From: JBLNBN01 sp050260015
GTDB taxonomy: Bacteria > Bacteroidota > Ignavibacteria > Kapaibacteriales > UBA2268
DNA: 54,850 nucleotides
Assembly (NCBI GenBank): GCA_050260015.1
Contig: JBLNBN010000065.1
Coordinates: forward strand, 1 to 54,850
Direction: 5' to 3'
Part shown: positions 40,101 through 47,514 of the stretch, one piece after another
How positions within the stretch are numbered: the first letter of the stretch is position 1
How the letters are laid out: every line of letters begins with the position of its first letter
The notes under the pieces: model-generated
Told to the model about the DNA's origin: nothing
The model's database searches: none
Seen by the model: only the letters and a program-made list of their open reading frames with translations
Translations under genes and position numbers: made by a program

Positions 40101-41194
40101 TAGTTCACGACGCAATGCCAAATTTCGCCCGTACTACGGATACCCTTACGCTCTTCGGCAATTCTATAATGCCTGCGACTCAGAATATCTCGGTTGATAT
40201 TACCAAAGCGGACTTCTTCGCATGCAACGCAGACACTATATACGCGCGAGTAACGAACAACAACGACTTTGATTTAACATTGACCGGCGTCGAAATAACG
40301 CGCGAAAGCGGCGATTACGTCCACAAGGCGCTCGACGCAGCCGCCCTACCCTATAACCTTAAGGGGGGAGCCGAATACGCAGTTCCCATATACGTGGCCG
40401 CGGCTCGCGGCGAGGGAGGCGCGTTGCGCGTTAAATTTATATTTACGGAGAATATTACGAGGGAAATAACGACCGAGATTACGCCAAAGGAAGCTCCCGT
40501 TTACGCCGCCTTCACTAAAGATATCGAAGGAACGCCCGGGGACACAATAGACGTATCAATTAACGGTAAGTTCCCGTATACTGTCGATCGGGAAAAATCA
40601 TTAACGCTTGCAATAAATTTATCTCATAAGTTTCTTTATGTTCTTAATCAAGATTTGAAGCTAGCGGCAAGGTCTGCGGTAGGCGTAGTTAACGTTCCCT
40701 TTACGATCAACAGGACGCTTGACACTATGTACTTGATTATACCGAACATACCCGCCGGAACGATCGACTTTTCCATTACAATAAAATGTTTAGTTTTACT
40801 TCCTGAAAAACTAACGCAACATTTACGTCTACAAGCTTATAGCGCTATATGTTACACGGATAGTTCTACAAATTCTGAAATAAATATTACGGAAGTGTGC
40901 ATTTTTAATTTGCGTCAAATTGAAATTATTGCTAATTTACCAAGTATTAATGTAGCGCCTATTCCGACAGATAACAGAATTACAATAAAATACACTGTTC
41001 CGGAAAAGGACGACGTGAGATTTACGGTCTACGACGCGCTTGGGCGCGAAGCCGTAGCAGCTTTTTACGTAAAATCGACGGTTGGCGCAAACGAGCATCC
41101 GCTAGACGTCCGCGAATTACCAGCAGGCGTATACGTGCTTAATTGCAGCTCTAAAAATTTAAATGGGAATATAAAATTCATAATTTCTAAATAG
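37187..41194 (+). CDS. Giant secreted protein: IgGFc-binding-like domain, Hydin-like repeats, T9SS tail
   Basis: A 1335-residue protein. A signal peptide (LLFTAFALFIFARWLPAQ) is followed by a domain (about 100-400) with the pattern of the IgGFc-binding N-terminal domain (PF17517): PILVYAFSS, AIPVENWGKEYV, MIVADYDDTQITIIP and PVGVLSGHSRSAVP. Next come Ig-like choice-of-anchor D (ASPM/SPD-2/Hydin) repeats (about 580-1010), seen as 'GFDFGEVKIGDTLCGKV' and 'NIDFGDVVINNTRDTLER'. The last 80 residues are a type A T9SS sorting domain (SINVAPIPTDNR ... RELPAGVYVL). It should be displayed or released at the cell surface and act in binding. The stretch about 40600-41000 is notably AT-rich. The gene for an outer-membrane barrel follows after nine bases. 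Confidence 0.85.
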   Translation: MMKKLLFTAFALFIFARWLPAQELDNYILSNYEGRRFQLGFMENEYKIISYGIELKIFISARQVSNINVTFPKRPPMSFRIPPDSVLVIPVSSEYYNPLSEQKFTNAIKIDADFPILVYAFSSQPKTSDSYAAIPVENWGKEYVAISMPNDQYNDKIESLQDSIEYLTPRQSEFMIVADYDDTQITIIPTNETEKGRPKSMPFNVTLNSGDTYLVKSAKTGVGTGDLSGSTVRSTKPVGVLSGHSRSAVPVGQPQGHDSKDHLVEMLLPTNVWGKKYISAPFGVKETGDFFKITSIQPNTKVSYQTDLNPVEFTIPSVDKWRFISDISKAAVWQADKPIQIGQFMPSASKYDPDWFFDPSLVLLPPVEQYVQRVVFFTPGGVFGNPTQYTHHYVTLIYEAAAKPFIKLDEELVDTLPNITRTQVLNEPYYYTVIELEQGQHEIYAPVGRFSGILWGRGEFDSYAMALGSSLVELGTQDEQRPVYQFTERCGALDGFFRDSMAAGASGMSYATVIWDSTNNYDIKLTQAAPGEDKVKFLATPINKMEDAWLLIEARDRRGNVTYFRYKYDGFRIDAPKEVVFTNVNWNDSTCVDFVVTNNGKRNFNFESYTFKSDPRLSVYFDKTPNIVIHPGEKINVKVCFAPKGNIAEPFQTLTLDLNCDLEITTLVRGSVLGVDLTTRGFDFGEVKIGDTLCGKVGVRIQGNVPVGIDSLLIAGTEPAFLWDTVGQFPKAPNAFADYPIDVCFAPLLRGSVSQSATVANTYSLPHNPIVVKGVGVAPLVEMPSINWGKRRVGSSWDTTITIKNTGNYAGKISFAGFVASDINQEALNALASLNGAEVQKNSDYNYSISFTPPAEASYYAQAKYGVDWKFHDTLYVAAQGIGIIPKIKTNNIDFGDVVINNTRDTLERIVSSLGSEALTIDSIYAGPGDDADFIIDYSALKNLLVDIGRDYKAAITYAPTRFGRSQLQLVVVHDAMPNFARTTDTLTLFGNSIMPATQNISVDITKADFFACNADTIYARVTNNNDFDLTLTGVEITRESGDYVHKALDAAALPYNLKGGAEYAVPIYVAAARGEGGALRVKFIFTENITREITTEITPKEAPVYAAFTKDIEGTPGDTIDVSINGKFPYTVDREKSLTLAINLSHKFLYVLNQDLKLAARSAVGVVNVPFTINRTLDTMYLIIPNIPAGTIDFSITIKCLVLLPEKLTQHLRLQAYSAICYTDSSTNSEINITEVCIFNLRQIEIIANLPSINVAPIPTDNRITIKYTVPEKDDVRFTVYDALGREAVAAFYVKSTVGANEHPLDVRELPAGVYVLNCSSKNLNGNIKFIISK

Positions 41195-41203
41195 GGTGTA
41201 CCA

Positions 41204-42070
41204 ATGAAAATTAGATTACTCTTACTTGCTTTTTTGGCAGGCGCATTCTTAAACGGTATTACGGCATATGGACAAGATGAGAATGAAAATCCTATCACGC
41301 CCTTCCAGGAAACCCGCCCGATTTTCCTGGGCCCGGTGATAGGCTTTAATAAGTCCATGCATGGCTACAATATGCGTTCGCTTTCACGTTCGACCGAAAC
41401 CGCTGTGCCCTGCCCGGTTTTCGACGGGGGAACCAATAGCGGCTTTTACGTCGGTATGACTTACGAACACGTCCTTGGCGAAGACTATAAGAATTCGAAT
41501 TCCTCGCTCATCTTTAAAGCCGTATATAGCACTTTACCGGCTTTGACTGAGGTAATCGGAGTCCCATACAACCATTCGATAGAAGCAGGCGGTCAAAAAA
41601 TTGTCAGAAGCGAAGTCATGCACTCCGAAGAAGTAAAATACGAAGTCGTTTCCTTCGAAGCGCTTTATAAATTAAATCCGATCGAAGGAATTACTTTCGG
41701 TCTCGTCGCAGGCCCTGCGTTCGACTACGCGCTTACGATGAACCATACGGAAAAGTTTATATTAACCTCTCCCCTGAACGCTCAATTTAAAAAGCCTGAA
41801 GGCTTCGTTGAGAACGATCCTGATAGATTTCAAGGCGTCATCCGCTACGAAGATCTTGATCGCACCGCCGTTGTAGCGGACGGAGAAATCCCCGACGCTT
41901 CGGCTTTCCGAGTCGGCTTAAAGCTGGGAGCTCAATACGAATACTTAATGGGCCGCTTCTACCTCGTGCCCCATATCTTCTACAACTTAGGAATTACAAA
42001 TCTCTCCGGTAAAGAAGATTGGCGCGTCAGCGCTCTTCAAATGGGCGTCGACCTCCGATTCTCCCTCTAA
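41204..42070 (+). CDS. Outer-membrane beta-barrel protein
   Basis: A 288-residue protein with a signal peptide (LLLLAFLAGAFLNGITAYGQ). Its mature part alternates hydrophobic and polar residues, with barrel-like strands such as GLVAGPAFDYAL, RVGLKLGAQYEYLMG and a final strand LQMGVDLRFSL. A final aromatic-x-Leu is compatible with outer-membrane insertion. It follows the IgGFc-binding-like gene by nine bases and ends just before a strong terminator, so the two genes are one transcript. It may help anchor or display its partner, but that is inference. PorP/SprF-type barrels have a similar size, yet I see no specific PorP motif. Confidence 0.75.
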   Translation: MKIRLLLLAFLAGAFLNGITAYGQDENENPITPFQETRPIFLGPVIGFNKSMHGYNMRSLSRSTETAVPCPVFDGGTNSGFYVGMTYEHVLGEDYKNSNSSLIFKAVYSTLPALTEVIGVPYNHSIEAGGQKIVRSEVMHSEEVKYEVVSFEALYKLNPIEGITFGLVAGPAFDYALTMNHTEKFILTSPLNAQFKKPEGFVENDPDRFQGVIRYEDLDRTAVVADGEIPDASAFRVGLKLGAQYEYLMGRFYLVPHIFYNLGITNLSGKEDWRVSALQMGVDLRFSL

Positions 42071-42088
42071 GAGATTTATTAAACGTTT

Positions 42089-42124
42089 AAAGGTCTTGAG
42101 ATTCGTCTCAAGACCTTTTTTTTT
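42089..42124 (+). terminator. Rho-independent terminator
   Basis: A 12-bp perfect stem (AAAGGTCTTGAG with CTCAAGACCTTT), a 6-base loop and a run of Ts. It ends the two-gene transcript from 37187. Its T run abuts the promoter box of the HIT gene. Confidence 0.92.
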
Positions 42125-42125
42125 G

Positions 42126-42133
42126 TAATTTTG
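42126..42133 (+). promoter_or_regulatory. Predicted -7 promoter box of the HIT gene
   Basis: TAATTTTG, 27 bases before the ATG at 42161. Because it overlaps the upstream end of the longer reading frame, it also argues for the later start. No -33 element is evident, since the terminator occupies that place. Confidence 0.4.
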
Positions 42134-42147
42134 TCAAATTCAAATCT

Positions 42148-42153
42148 AAAGGA
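42148..42153 (+). promoter_or_regulatory. Ribosome binding site of the HIT gene
   Basis: AAAGGA lies seven bases before the second of two adjacent ATGs (42161) and four before the first (42158), favouring the second. Confidence 0.5.
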
Positions 42154-42160
42154 TTGCATG

Positions 42161-42652
42161 ATGGAAAAACTCTGGTCGCCCTGGCGTTCCCAATATATCG
42201 ACGAGCTAAACGAAGAGAACGGGTCCGAACCCTGCTTTATCTGCTCCGCGATTAAACGCGGAGAGCCTAGCTCTAAAGCGATGTCGCTTTGCGTAAGCGA
42301 TACATATATAGCTTTACTGAATAAATACCCCTATAACGCTGGACATCTACTTATCGCGCCAGCGCGCCACGTAGGCGAATTTACGGAATTGACCCCGGCG
42401 GAGCTTACGGACATTAATCTCGCGCTGCAGCAAGCTATCGCTGCGTTAAAGGCGGAAATGAATCCCCAGGGATTCAACATAGGGCTTAATTTGGGCTCGG
42501 TCGCGGGCGCAGGCTTGCCCGGGCACGTGCATTGGCATATAGTTCCGCGTTGGAACGGCGACACTAATTTTATGCCTCTCGTCTCCGAGACGAAGGTCGT
42601 TTCGCAGTCCATGGAAGAAATATACGAAAAGCTGCTGGCGCGGTTTAAATAG
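42161..42652 (+). CDS. HIT-family nucleotide hydrolase/transferase
   Basis: About 163 residues from the ATG at 42161 (MEKLWSPWRSQYI is the common start of this subfamily). It carries two CxxC-flanking cysteines early (CFICS), the substrate-binding NKYPYNAGHLLIAPARHV, and the histidine triad as GHVHWHIVPRW. HIT proteins of this Fhit/Ap4A-phosphorylase-like group split dinucleoside polyphosphates or adenylated substrates. The cysteine pair and later residues could bind zinc. The gene has its own promoter box and stands alone. Confidence 0.9.
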   Translation: MEKLWSPWRSQYIDELNEENGSEPCFICSAIKRGEPSSKAMSLCVSDTYIALLNKYPYNAGHLLIAPARHVGEFTELTPAELTDINLALQQAIAALKAEMNPQGFNIGLNLGSVAGAGLPGHVHWHIVPRWNGDTNFMPLVSETKVVSQSMEEIYEKLLARFK

Positions 42653-42707
42653 CGCGCCGGCAGCTTCGTATGTGCGTTTTTACGCTTTACGGTCGGATCG
42701 GCCGTAT

Positions 42708-45700
42708 TTATTTAACGACGTCCACCCGGATCGTTTCCACGTATGGGCCCGCGACTATCCTGAGCCAGTACACCCCGCTCGGAATAGCGCTTAATTCCTT
42801 AACGACGCGGTGCTTGCCTACCGATCTCGGTCCGTCCTCAAGCCTGTAGGCTTCCTCGCCCATAGAGTTGAATAATACCAATTTCACTTCGCAATCAAAG
42901 CCAAGATTATAATTTACGTCTAACATACCTTCGCCTGGGCTTCGAACGACGGATAATGCAAACGGGTCGCCGGGTATTATTATCAATCGTCCGTTCTGGA
43001 AGCAAACCTCGCCAATCTCTATATCCGAAAGCTCGTCCGTCGTCATTGCGCAACCGTAATCGACCGACCCGGTTATCCTTGCAACGCGCGACGTATCAAG
43101 CAGAGTTAAGAATTTGACCGTAAAGAGCTCCCCGTCGAAAGGTACGTTCAGCGAGCCGCGCCCGACCGTTCTCCAAGCTCCGTTTACGTAGGTGGGTTCG
43201 CTCCAGCTCCAATTCTGAACGGAACTCTTTATAGTATTCCTAACGAAAGCGATAGATTTAAAATTCGTTTCCAGGTTTATCGCTAATGAATCCAGCTTGC
43301 CCGAACCGAGGGCCGGTATATTAGCGCGCACGTTAAGCGCGTTCACATCGCCCGGAAGAGTTTGGTAGTTCTTCTTTTCCGCGCTTAGAGCTATCTTCTC
43401 GGATTCGCCCGAAAGAGATATCAGGATTGGAATACCGTAGGAATTCGCAAGGTTGAGAGTTGCATTGTGGGCGCCGAACCTATCGGGAGTAAACGCTATA
43501 TTAATTAGAGCTTTAGTCTTCGGGGCGACCGCCAGGTCCTCCGTTAACCCCAGTATGGCGAATGCGTCGCTGTCCGGGCCCGTTATCGAGGACTGTGCCG
43601 CATAGATCATCAGCGAACTTTCCTCGCTCATATTAACGACTTCAGCCTGAGCCAAGGAGGTTCCGCAAACGACTGTTGGAGGCGCCGCGACCGGGTTCTT
43701 AAACGCCAAGTTTATCTCTCCGCAGCCTCCTATATAGGGCGTTTCCAGCCACTCTCCGGGGAACGTCGCGTCGAAATTATCGGCGAAGGCATTGAACTGC
43801 GCGGTATGAGTTTGCGATGCTTGAGGCGTAAAGCGCACGTCAAAAACGAAAGCGGTGTCGGGCGGCACTACAAAATTTGTTGCCGAGACGCCCGTCGGCC
43901 AGGCAAACTCGCCGGTGGATTCGTCGAGATCGATCTTATTAACCGCAAGCGAAGAGAATTTAGCGGTATTTGCCACAAAGAGCTTGGCCGTGGTCTCCTG
44001 GCCCGGCTTAATGTCCTCGCCGCAATCCCACGTGAGGACCATCTCCGGCAGCCAACCGTACCCTAGCAGCCCGCCGCGAAGCTGTTGCGGCATATCGTCG
44101 TATTCGACGATTAAGGCGCCCCGCGTTTCGCCCTCGCGCTCGGGGATAAACGCGATAGGTATTTCGATATCTGTTTTTGCTTTTAGCTGGAACGGCGTTT
44201 CAGGCAATTTCCCGGTAAACGCCTCCCCGTTGGCGTTCTCGAACCTGATCGATGTAATATTAGCGTCAAGATTGCCACGGTTGTGAATAACCGCTACGGA
44301 GTCGTTTTGCGAGCGAACCCTTCGCGGATCTATCCAGACTACGCCGTCCAGGTCAAGGTGGACCCCGTCCTCTATGCCCTCCCCGAATACGTCGGTAATC
44401 GCGTTCCCGCAACTTGGGTTTATATTGTATTGAAGGGTCATCGAACGTTTGCCGAGATACTTAGGCAAGAACGATATATCGTATGGCTTGCACTCTCCGG
44501 GCGGGATAGTGACGGCGAAGTCGGGCGAAGGCGAAACCAGGAATTCTCCCGGGTGCTGCCCAATTTTTGATATTCGTACCGTAATGGCCAGCTTATTGTT
44601 ATTCCGGATCAGGCAGTCGACGTGAACGCCTCCGCTATCGTTAACGAATACTTTGCCTACGTCAATTGAACTCAAGATATCAACTTCGCACCTGCCGAAC
44701 GCAGTGATAGCGACGTTTAAATCGGAGGCGCATTCCGCTCCAACAGTTAAAATCCCGTTCAGGTAGCCCGACCTTATCGGGTTGAATTTTATGGTGAACG
44801 TAACGCTATCCAATCCGGGTATAATAGTTCCGATCATCGATGAATCGACCATAAACGCGTTGTAATCGTTTTGCGGTAGTTCGATCTTTGTAATTTTAGT
44901 TGGCGCTTTGCTGGTATTCTTAAGCTTAAGCGGCAAGGTCATCACGCACGTGTCGCCCAGTAGGCAATCCCCAAGCTGCAGCTTCGGTAAGCCGAAAGTA
45001 ATAGCCGGGTGCGCTATTATAAAGTCCCCCGTAGTAAATACGCTCTTTGGATGGAGCCCGCTCTTGCCGAGGTAGAAATCTCTTGCCCCGTTGGAGCGTA
45101 ATTTCTTACCATATACGGTAAGCGTGTCGGAATAGCTGCCGGTTTCGTACCGGTTGAAGTAAGCGTCCACTAACGTCATAGTGGAATACCTGTACTTCGC
45201 AAAGCTGGTTTCGCCCTGGCTGTAAATCGTATCGATACCGAGATCGCGGTTAAAGACTGTTGTGAAGGGATGCCAGGCGGAAGTGTCTTTGTTCTTAAAA
45301 CCCATGTACGCTGTCAGCATCAGGTTTCCCTTATAAAGACCTTCGACGTAGAGCGTCGGCTCGGTATAAGTTATTTGATTGATTCCAAGCTTTAAATTTT
45401 TAACCTCGAAATCGGGGTAAGAGCCCTGAGCGGCTACTTCCTTGACCGCTGAAAGCCCCCCGGCAGGAGTATACTTAGCGATCACGATCGCGGCTTTACG
45501 ATCGAAAGCGTTTTGATTCGCAAGGTAGGAGTCGAGGTACGTGTTCTTGTATGCAATGCCGAGCATAAAAATATTGCCTTCGGCGTCGACTACTATGCCT
45601 GCGCAGGAGTCTGCCAGCGCGCTGCCCGCGGTAGTCGCCCAAACGACGCCGCCGTCGGAATTGGCTTTCATTAGGAACATATCCCGGGAGCCGTAGGTTT

Positions 45701-47330
45701 TAAGGTCCGTTCCGCCCAGGTTCAATTTATCGTTAAAATTGCCCGCCACGTATACGTAACTGCCGCTCGAATTGACCCCGAGTCCCGTTGGATATTCATC
45801 CTTCGAGGAACCGAAAGAGTTCAGGAACGCAAGCGCGGGATTATCCGCAACCTCGGCTCGTATCCTGAGGTTGTCAGAGGTAAATCCTGGCAGCCATTTA
45901 TAGCTGTTTCCATTTACGTTAGTTGCGAACCGTGTCCAGGTTACTCCCTTATCCTTCGAATAATCGAGATGCACGCCGATATTTGGCGCTACATGGTCCC
46001 AGCGAACGTCTATCTCCTGGCAGTCGGTAAATATGTCCCCGCTCTTGGGATTAGTCACTTCAATTTCAGGGAGGCCGCCCTTTAATGGAATATTAAAGTC
46101 GCAGGGTTCGGCATCAACCTGGAGCATTGCCTGCCTAACTCCGCGGGCGTCGCCCTGCGTGAAACGTACCGTAACGTAATACGACTGGTCCGCAGGCACC
46201 GGTATGTTCGTATTGCCGGGTATGCCGGGTCCGCTCCAGTTGATTATCTGGAAGTACTGCGAGGGCGAGATAGCAATCTTTTTTATCGTCTGCTGGGCAT
46301 GCCTTGCCGTTAATCTAATTGTGCGATCGACGTATTCGCCGGGAGCAGGATCGTCAAACACGTAAGTCGTGTCGTAGGGTTCCATGAAGGCCCGCGCGGT
46401 CCAGGGCAATCTATATCGCGTTTCATACTCGTACTGAGGCAGCTTAGAGAAATATATTTGAGCCGTTCGCTGGGCGTCGTGCTCCATGCAGATATAATCC
46501 GTCGTCCACTTCAGGTAGCACATCATAACTCCCTTCTCGCCGTAGGCTATTTCAGAATATTTCTGCCTGAGCTCCTCCTGGGAATAAACGACAAACGATT
46601 TGCCCCCGCTGCCCTGCACTATATCGGCAAGATCGGAATTCATTGGATTAATGATCTGAATCGCGTAAAGCTGGATATTGGCGTTCCTCAGAAGCTTGAT
46701 GATGGAATCCCTGTAAATGTCTTCATAGTGACCGTAATCGTGATCTCCGTCCGTTAGAAAAATAATTATTCTCCTGTAACGCGGATCCATTTTCTTGAGT
46801 TGGTTGATAGCTCCTATCGTATCCAAAAATGGCGAATTAAAGTTCGTGGCGCCGAATGGCTTGATGATTTCAAGCGAGTCGAGTATCTCCTTTTTATCCT
46901 TGGTAAAAGGCGTTCTAAGGTGGACTTCGTTTCCAAAGGAAATTAAGGCGGCCTTCGCGCTGTCGCTCATTTGCATATTCTTCAGAAATTCCTGCACGCC
47001 CGTTTTAACCCATTCCCATTTATCTACGCCTTGTATCGGGTCGAGCATGGAACTGCTTTGGTCTATGCAAAGCACAACGTTAGCGGGAGGATATGCGCAT
47101 TCTAATTCCTTACGCGATTCAGGCACTATCGCGCCATTATCCCAAATCGTAAAATCGCTGGTCTTTAGGCCGAGGTAAGGGTTTCCCTTCTCGTCGCGCG
47201 CCGTAAACGTCACCCATAATTTAGGGAATGTAGTTGTGTCGATATCCGAAATCTGGATGAATTGGGCTATTGCGCGATCGCTGCCTAAAATTGAAGCGAA
47301 AAGCAGAGTTAGTAAGATTATTTTTTTCAT
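42708..47330 (-). CDS. Giant secreted VWA-domain protein with Hydin-like repeats and T9SS tail
   Basis: A 1540-residue protein. A signal peptide (IILLTLLFASILGSDRAIAQ) is followed by a von Willebrand factor A domain (about 85-265) with an intact metal-ion site: DxSxS as CIDQSSSM, Thr in PFGATNFNS and Asp in FLTDGDHDYG. Next is a region with a propeller-like 'SGSYVYVAGNFNDKLNLGG' pattern, then several choice-of-anchor D repeats (e.g. 'CDVDILSSIDVGKV'-like starts, about 800-1350). The end is a type A T9SS sorting domain (LSAIPSGVYWLRIV). The metal site predicts adhesion to a protein or surface ligand. The gene has a TATATTTG promoter box 42 bases upstream. It converges on the HIT gene with a 55-base gap and no clear terminator. 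Confidence 0.85.
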   Translation of the reverse strand: MKKIILLTLLFASILGSDRAIAQFIQISDIDTTTFPKLWVTFTARDEKGNPYLGLKTSDFTIWDNGAIVPESRKELECAYPPANVVLCIDQSSSMLDPIQGVDKWEWVKTGVQEFLKNMQMSDSAKAALISFGNEVHLRTPFTKDKKEILDSLEIIKPFGATNFNSPFLDTIGAINQLKKMDPRYRRIIIFLTDGDHDYGHYEDIYRDSIIKLLRNANIQLYAIQIINPMNSDLADIVQGSGGKSFVVYSQEELRQKYSEIAYGEKGVMMCYLKWTTDYICMEHDAQRTAQIYFSKLPQYEYETRYRLPWTARAFMEPYDTTYVFDDPAPGEYVDRTIRLTARHAQQTIKKIAISPSQYFQIINWSGPGIPGNTNIPVPADQSYYVTVRFTQGDARGVRQAMLQVDAEPCDFNIPLKGGLPEIEVTNPKSGDIFTDCQEIDVRWDHVAPNIGVHLDYSKDKGVTWTRFATNVNGNSYKWLPGFTSDNLRIRAEVADNPALAFLNSFGSSKDEYPTGLGVNSSGSYVYVAGNFNDKLNLGGTDLKTYGSRDMFLMKANSDGGVVWATTAGSALADSCAGIVVDAEGNIFMLGIAYKNTYLDSYLANQNAFDRKAAIVIAKYTPAGGLSAVKEVAAQGSYPDFEVKNLKLGINQITYTEPTLYVEGLYKGNLMLTAYMGFKNKDTSAWHPFTTVFNRDLGIDTIYSQGETSFAKYRYSTMTLVDAYFNRYETGSYSDTLTVYGKKLRSNGARDFYLGKSGLHPKSVFTTGDFIIAHPAITFGLPKLQLGDCLLGDTCVMTLPLKLKNTSKAPTKITKIELPQNDYNAFMVDSSMIGTIIPGLDSVTFTIKFNPIRSGYLNGILTVGAECASDLNVAITAFGRCEVDILSSIDVGKVFVNDSGGVHVDCLIRNNNKLAITVRISKIGQHPGEFLVSPSPDFAVTIPPGECKPYDISFLPKYLGKRSMTLQYNINPSCGNAITDVFGEGIEDGVHLDLDGVVWIDPRRVRSQNDSVAVIHNRGNLDANITSIRFENANGEAFTGKLPETPFQLKAKTDIEIPIAFIPEREGETRGALIVEYDDMPQQLRGGLLGYGWLPEMVLTWDCGEDIKPGQETTAKLFVANTAKFSSLAVNKIDLDESTGEFAWPTGVSATNFVVPPDTAFVFDVRFTPQASQTHTAQFNAFADNFDATFPGEWLETPYIGGCGEINLAFKNPVAAPPTVVCGTSLAQAEVVNMSEESSLMIYAAQSSITGPDSDAFAILGLTEDLAVAPKTKALINIAFTPDRFGAHNATLNLANSYGIPILISLSGESEKIALSAEKKNYQTLPGDVNALNVRANIPALGSGKLDSLAINLETNFKSIAFVRNTIKSSVQNWSWSEPTYVNGAWRTVGRGSLNVPFDGELFTVKFLTLLDTSRVARITGSVDYGCAMTTDELSDIEIGEVCFQNGRLIIIPGDPFALSVVRSPGEGMLDVNYNLGFDCEVKLVLFNSMGEEAYRLEDGPRSVGKHRVVKELSAIPSGVYWLRIVAGPYVETIRVDVVK

Positions 47331-47372
47331 AATTCGCCTTGGTACAAGGTAGTCTATTCATTTTATATATAA

Positions 47373-47380
47373 CAAATATA
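47373..47380 (-). promoter_or_regulatory. Predicted -7 promoter box of the VWA gene
   Basis: TATATTTG on the minus strand, matching TAnnTTTG, 42 bases before the ATG at 47330. Confidence 0.4.
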
Positions 47381-47473
47381 ACGCAATTTTGTTACAGTTA
47401 ATAACAAAAATTTTTATTAAATATAACATTAACAATAAATATATTATATAGTAATGGTTTATAAAAACAAAAA

Positions 47474-47502
47474 AAAGGGCTTCCAATCGTTGGAAGCCCT
47501 TT
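47474..47502 (-). terminator. Rho-independent terminator of the subtilisin gene
   Basis: A 13-bp perfect stem (AAAGGGCTTCCAA with TTGGAAGCCCTTT) with a tight 3-base loop, followed on the minus strand by TTTTTTGTTTTTAT. It starts 12 bases after the stop of the subtilisin gene. Confidence 0.92.
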
Positions 47503-47514
47503 AATCTTACGCGG

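Noticed and set aside
42653..42707. Terminator between the HIT and VWA genes
   Set aside because: Short GC-rich inverted matches (CGGTCGG/CGGCCG area) are imperfect and lack a T run.
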